A stretch of 64,000 bases of DNA from contig OZ244066.1 of the NCBI GenBank assembly GCA_965215545.1, positions 682,001-746,000 of the forward strand, written 5' to 3'. Numbering within the stretch: position 1 is the first letter of the stretch; the number at the start of each line of letters is the position of its first letter. The notes beneath the pieces are model-generated. The model was not told where the DNA came from. It did not search any database and worked only from the letters and a program-made list of their open reading frames with translations. Below are positions 63,160 to 64,000 of this stretch, one piece after another. Made by a program: the position numbers and the translations under genes. The stretch comes from MPNP01 sp965215545 (lineage in GTDB: Bacteria > Pseudomonadota > Alphaproteobacteria > Rhodobacterales > Rhodobacteraceae).

Positions 63160-63446
63160 TGGGCTGGCCCGCGCCACCATCATGATAGCAATGCTCAGTG
63201 TCGTGCGACAGACCTGTGGGACCGTGCAACGCTGGTGCCAGGCCTCGATGGGGTTATGGCAGACGGGTCCGAGCCGGCTCGAGGCAAAGACGGGTGTCCA
63301 GCGTTGCCATGCCAACTGGCAGCTGCCTCTCCTCAGGGCGGCCCGCATGCACCACTGGTACAGACGTCACCTTGACCCGGTTGGGGCAGCCGCATGGATA
63401 TCACAACCGGCAGCACCGCTCTGATGCATTTCAACAGAGACTGGGA
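63160..63446 (+). mobile_element. IS remnant: transposase C-terminus plus terminal repeat
   Basis: SVVRQTCGTVQRWCQASMGL, KTGVQRCHANWQLPLLRAAR and HHWYRRHLD match SVIRQTCRTVKRWQGARMAL and its continuation in copies A and B. The terminal repeat (ATTTCAACAGAGACTGGGAC) follows at 63427-63446. Confidence 0.8.
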
Positions 63447-63453
63447 CGGGGCC

Positions 63454-63713
63454 ATGAAACAGATCGCCTCCTATCCGTTGAGACTGCCGGTATCTCTCGA
63501 GAACACGGCTGCGGAATGAGTCGGGAAGGGGGAACGAGCGCCAACCGGTTCATCACCGTCGCGGTGGCCGAAAAGCTTGCAGCACTTCGTAGCGAACGCT
63601 TTCTTGCCGAGCGGCGTGCTCGGGCCGATGCGGCACAGCGCATCCTGTTTCGGGATGGCGGGCACCCTCCGGATCCAGAGGACCGGCTGCCGCAAGTCGA
63701 TGCATCCGAATGA
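63454..63713 (+). pseudogene. HicB/CopG-like ribbon-helix-helix protein, frameshifted
   Basis: MKQIASYPLRLPVSLENTAA, a one-base frame break at about 63515, then SREGGTSANRFITVAVAEKL, AALRSERFLAERRARADAAQ and RILFRDGGHPPDPEDRLPQ. This is the usual HicB-like antitoxin pattern (YPLRLPxSL...EGTSxNQFI...AEKxAAL). It starts only 8 nt after an IS end. No toxin is seen downstream within the window. Confidence 0.75.
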
Positions 63714-64000
63714 TGCTTGTTTGTCACCTCGGCCCCGACAGAGTTTGACTGACCGGGAGGCGTCCCGCGTGATGGCGCGGCACATTGCCCTGTTCTGTTC
63801 GCGCAACACCGGAGCTCACGGGGGGCCTGATTGCCGGATTCCGTAGGGCTCTCGGCGGCCAGGGCAAGGCCCCAGTGGCCGCTGCGCACGCATGGATACG
63901 GATCCAGGTGGCGGTGGGCGGGCCGTGTCTGCCGACTCCGGAGGGATGGTCACCTGACCTCAGGCGCCAGGGTCATCATGGCAGGATCCTCCTCAGTCGG

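Overview
The window looks like a chromosome segment from a GC-rich alphaproteobacterium, most like Rhodospirillales. The evidence is gene content and order: argH with an LptM-like lipoprotein and lysA, lspA followed by a DUF3035 lipoprotein, rpsO-pnp, waaA, galE, zapE, and alphaproteobacterial porins ending in Phe. Insertion-sequence remnants, truncated toxin-antitoxin genes, ankyrin proteins and frameshifted genes are unusually dense. This suggests a genome under relaxed selection, perhaps host-associated (inference only).

Layout. 1-840: IS256-type and IS30-like remnants. 838-9395: housekeeping genes (lysA, lptM-like, argH on minus; a TlpA-type thioredoxin, a heparinase II/III family protein, lspA and a DUF3035 lipoprotein on plus; an FMN glutamate-synthase family protein on minus). 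9396-11721: repeat-rich spacer and a VapBC-type pair whose toxin is cut by IS debris. 11742-25856: surface-polysaccharide island with five AT-richer or mixed glycosyltransferases, broken up by two near-identical defective 1494-bp IS copies and a defective 1424-bp IS, then gmd, an fcl/colC gene, a colD-like gene and an opposing GT11 transferase. Together these predict a GDP-L-colitose (or fucose) decorated glycan. 25857-30547: a triplicated coiled-coil/membrane gene family and a graveyard of DUF4338, ISKra4 and IS66 pieces.

30559-36551 holds the most striking structure. Two divergent porin genes carry near-identical 104-bp 5' regions as inverted repeats. The repeats flank a tyrosine recombinase with all catalytic residues. 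A third porin body nearby has lost its start codon and promoter, as a silent cassette would. This is a candidate porin phase/antigenic-variation locus.

36868-40644: an exported protein and a tightly overlapping cassette of short adenine methyltransferase, 49-codon ORF, HTH-ImmA/IrrE protease and DUF4411 PIN protein, a candidate defence or toxin-antitoxin system. 41172-47281: core genes rpsO, pnp, waaA, galE and zapE. 47424-51676: IS, resolvase fragment, a frame-disrupted ATPase/TOPRIM-like pair and a GIY-YIG protein. 51738-56686: a coiled-coil membrane protein, an MFS transporter, an AMP-ligase and a thiolase. 56772-63713: a toxin-antitoxin and ankyrin cluster (BrnA with broken BrnT; antitoxin plus long PIN toxin; broken MNT plus a HEPN-ankyrin chimera; an ankyrin-LysM gene cut by an intact IS5-family element), ending in more IS debris.

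No rRNA, convincing tRNA or CRISPR array was seen. Family assignments come from motif recognition without database searches.
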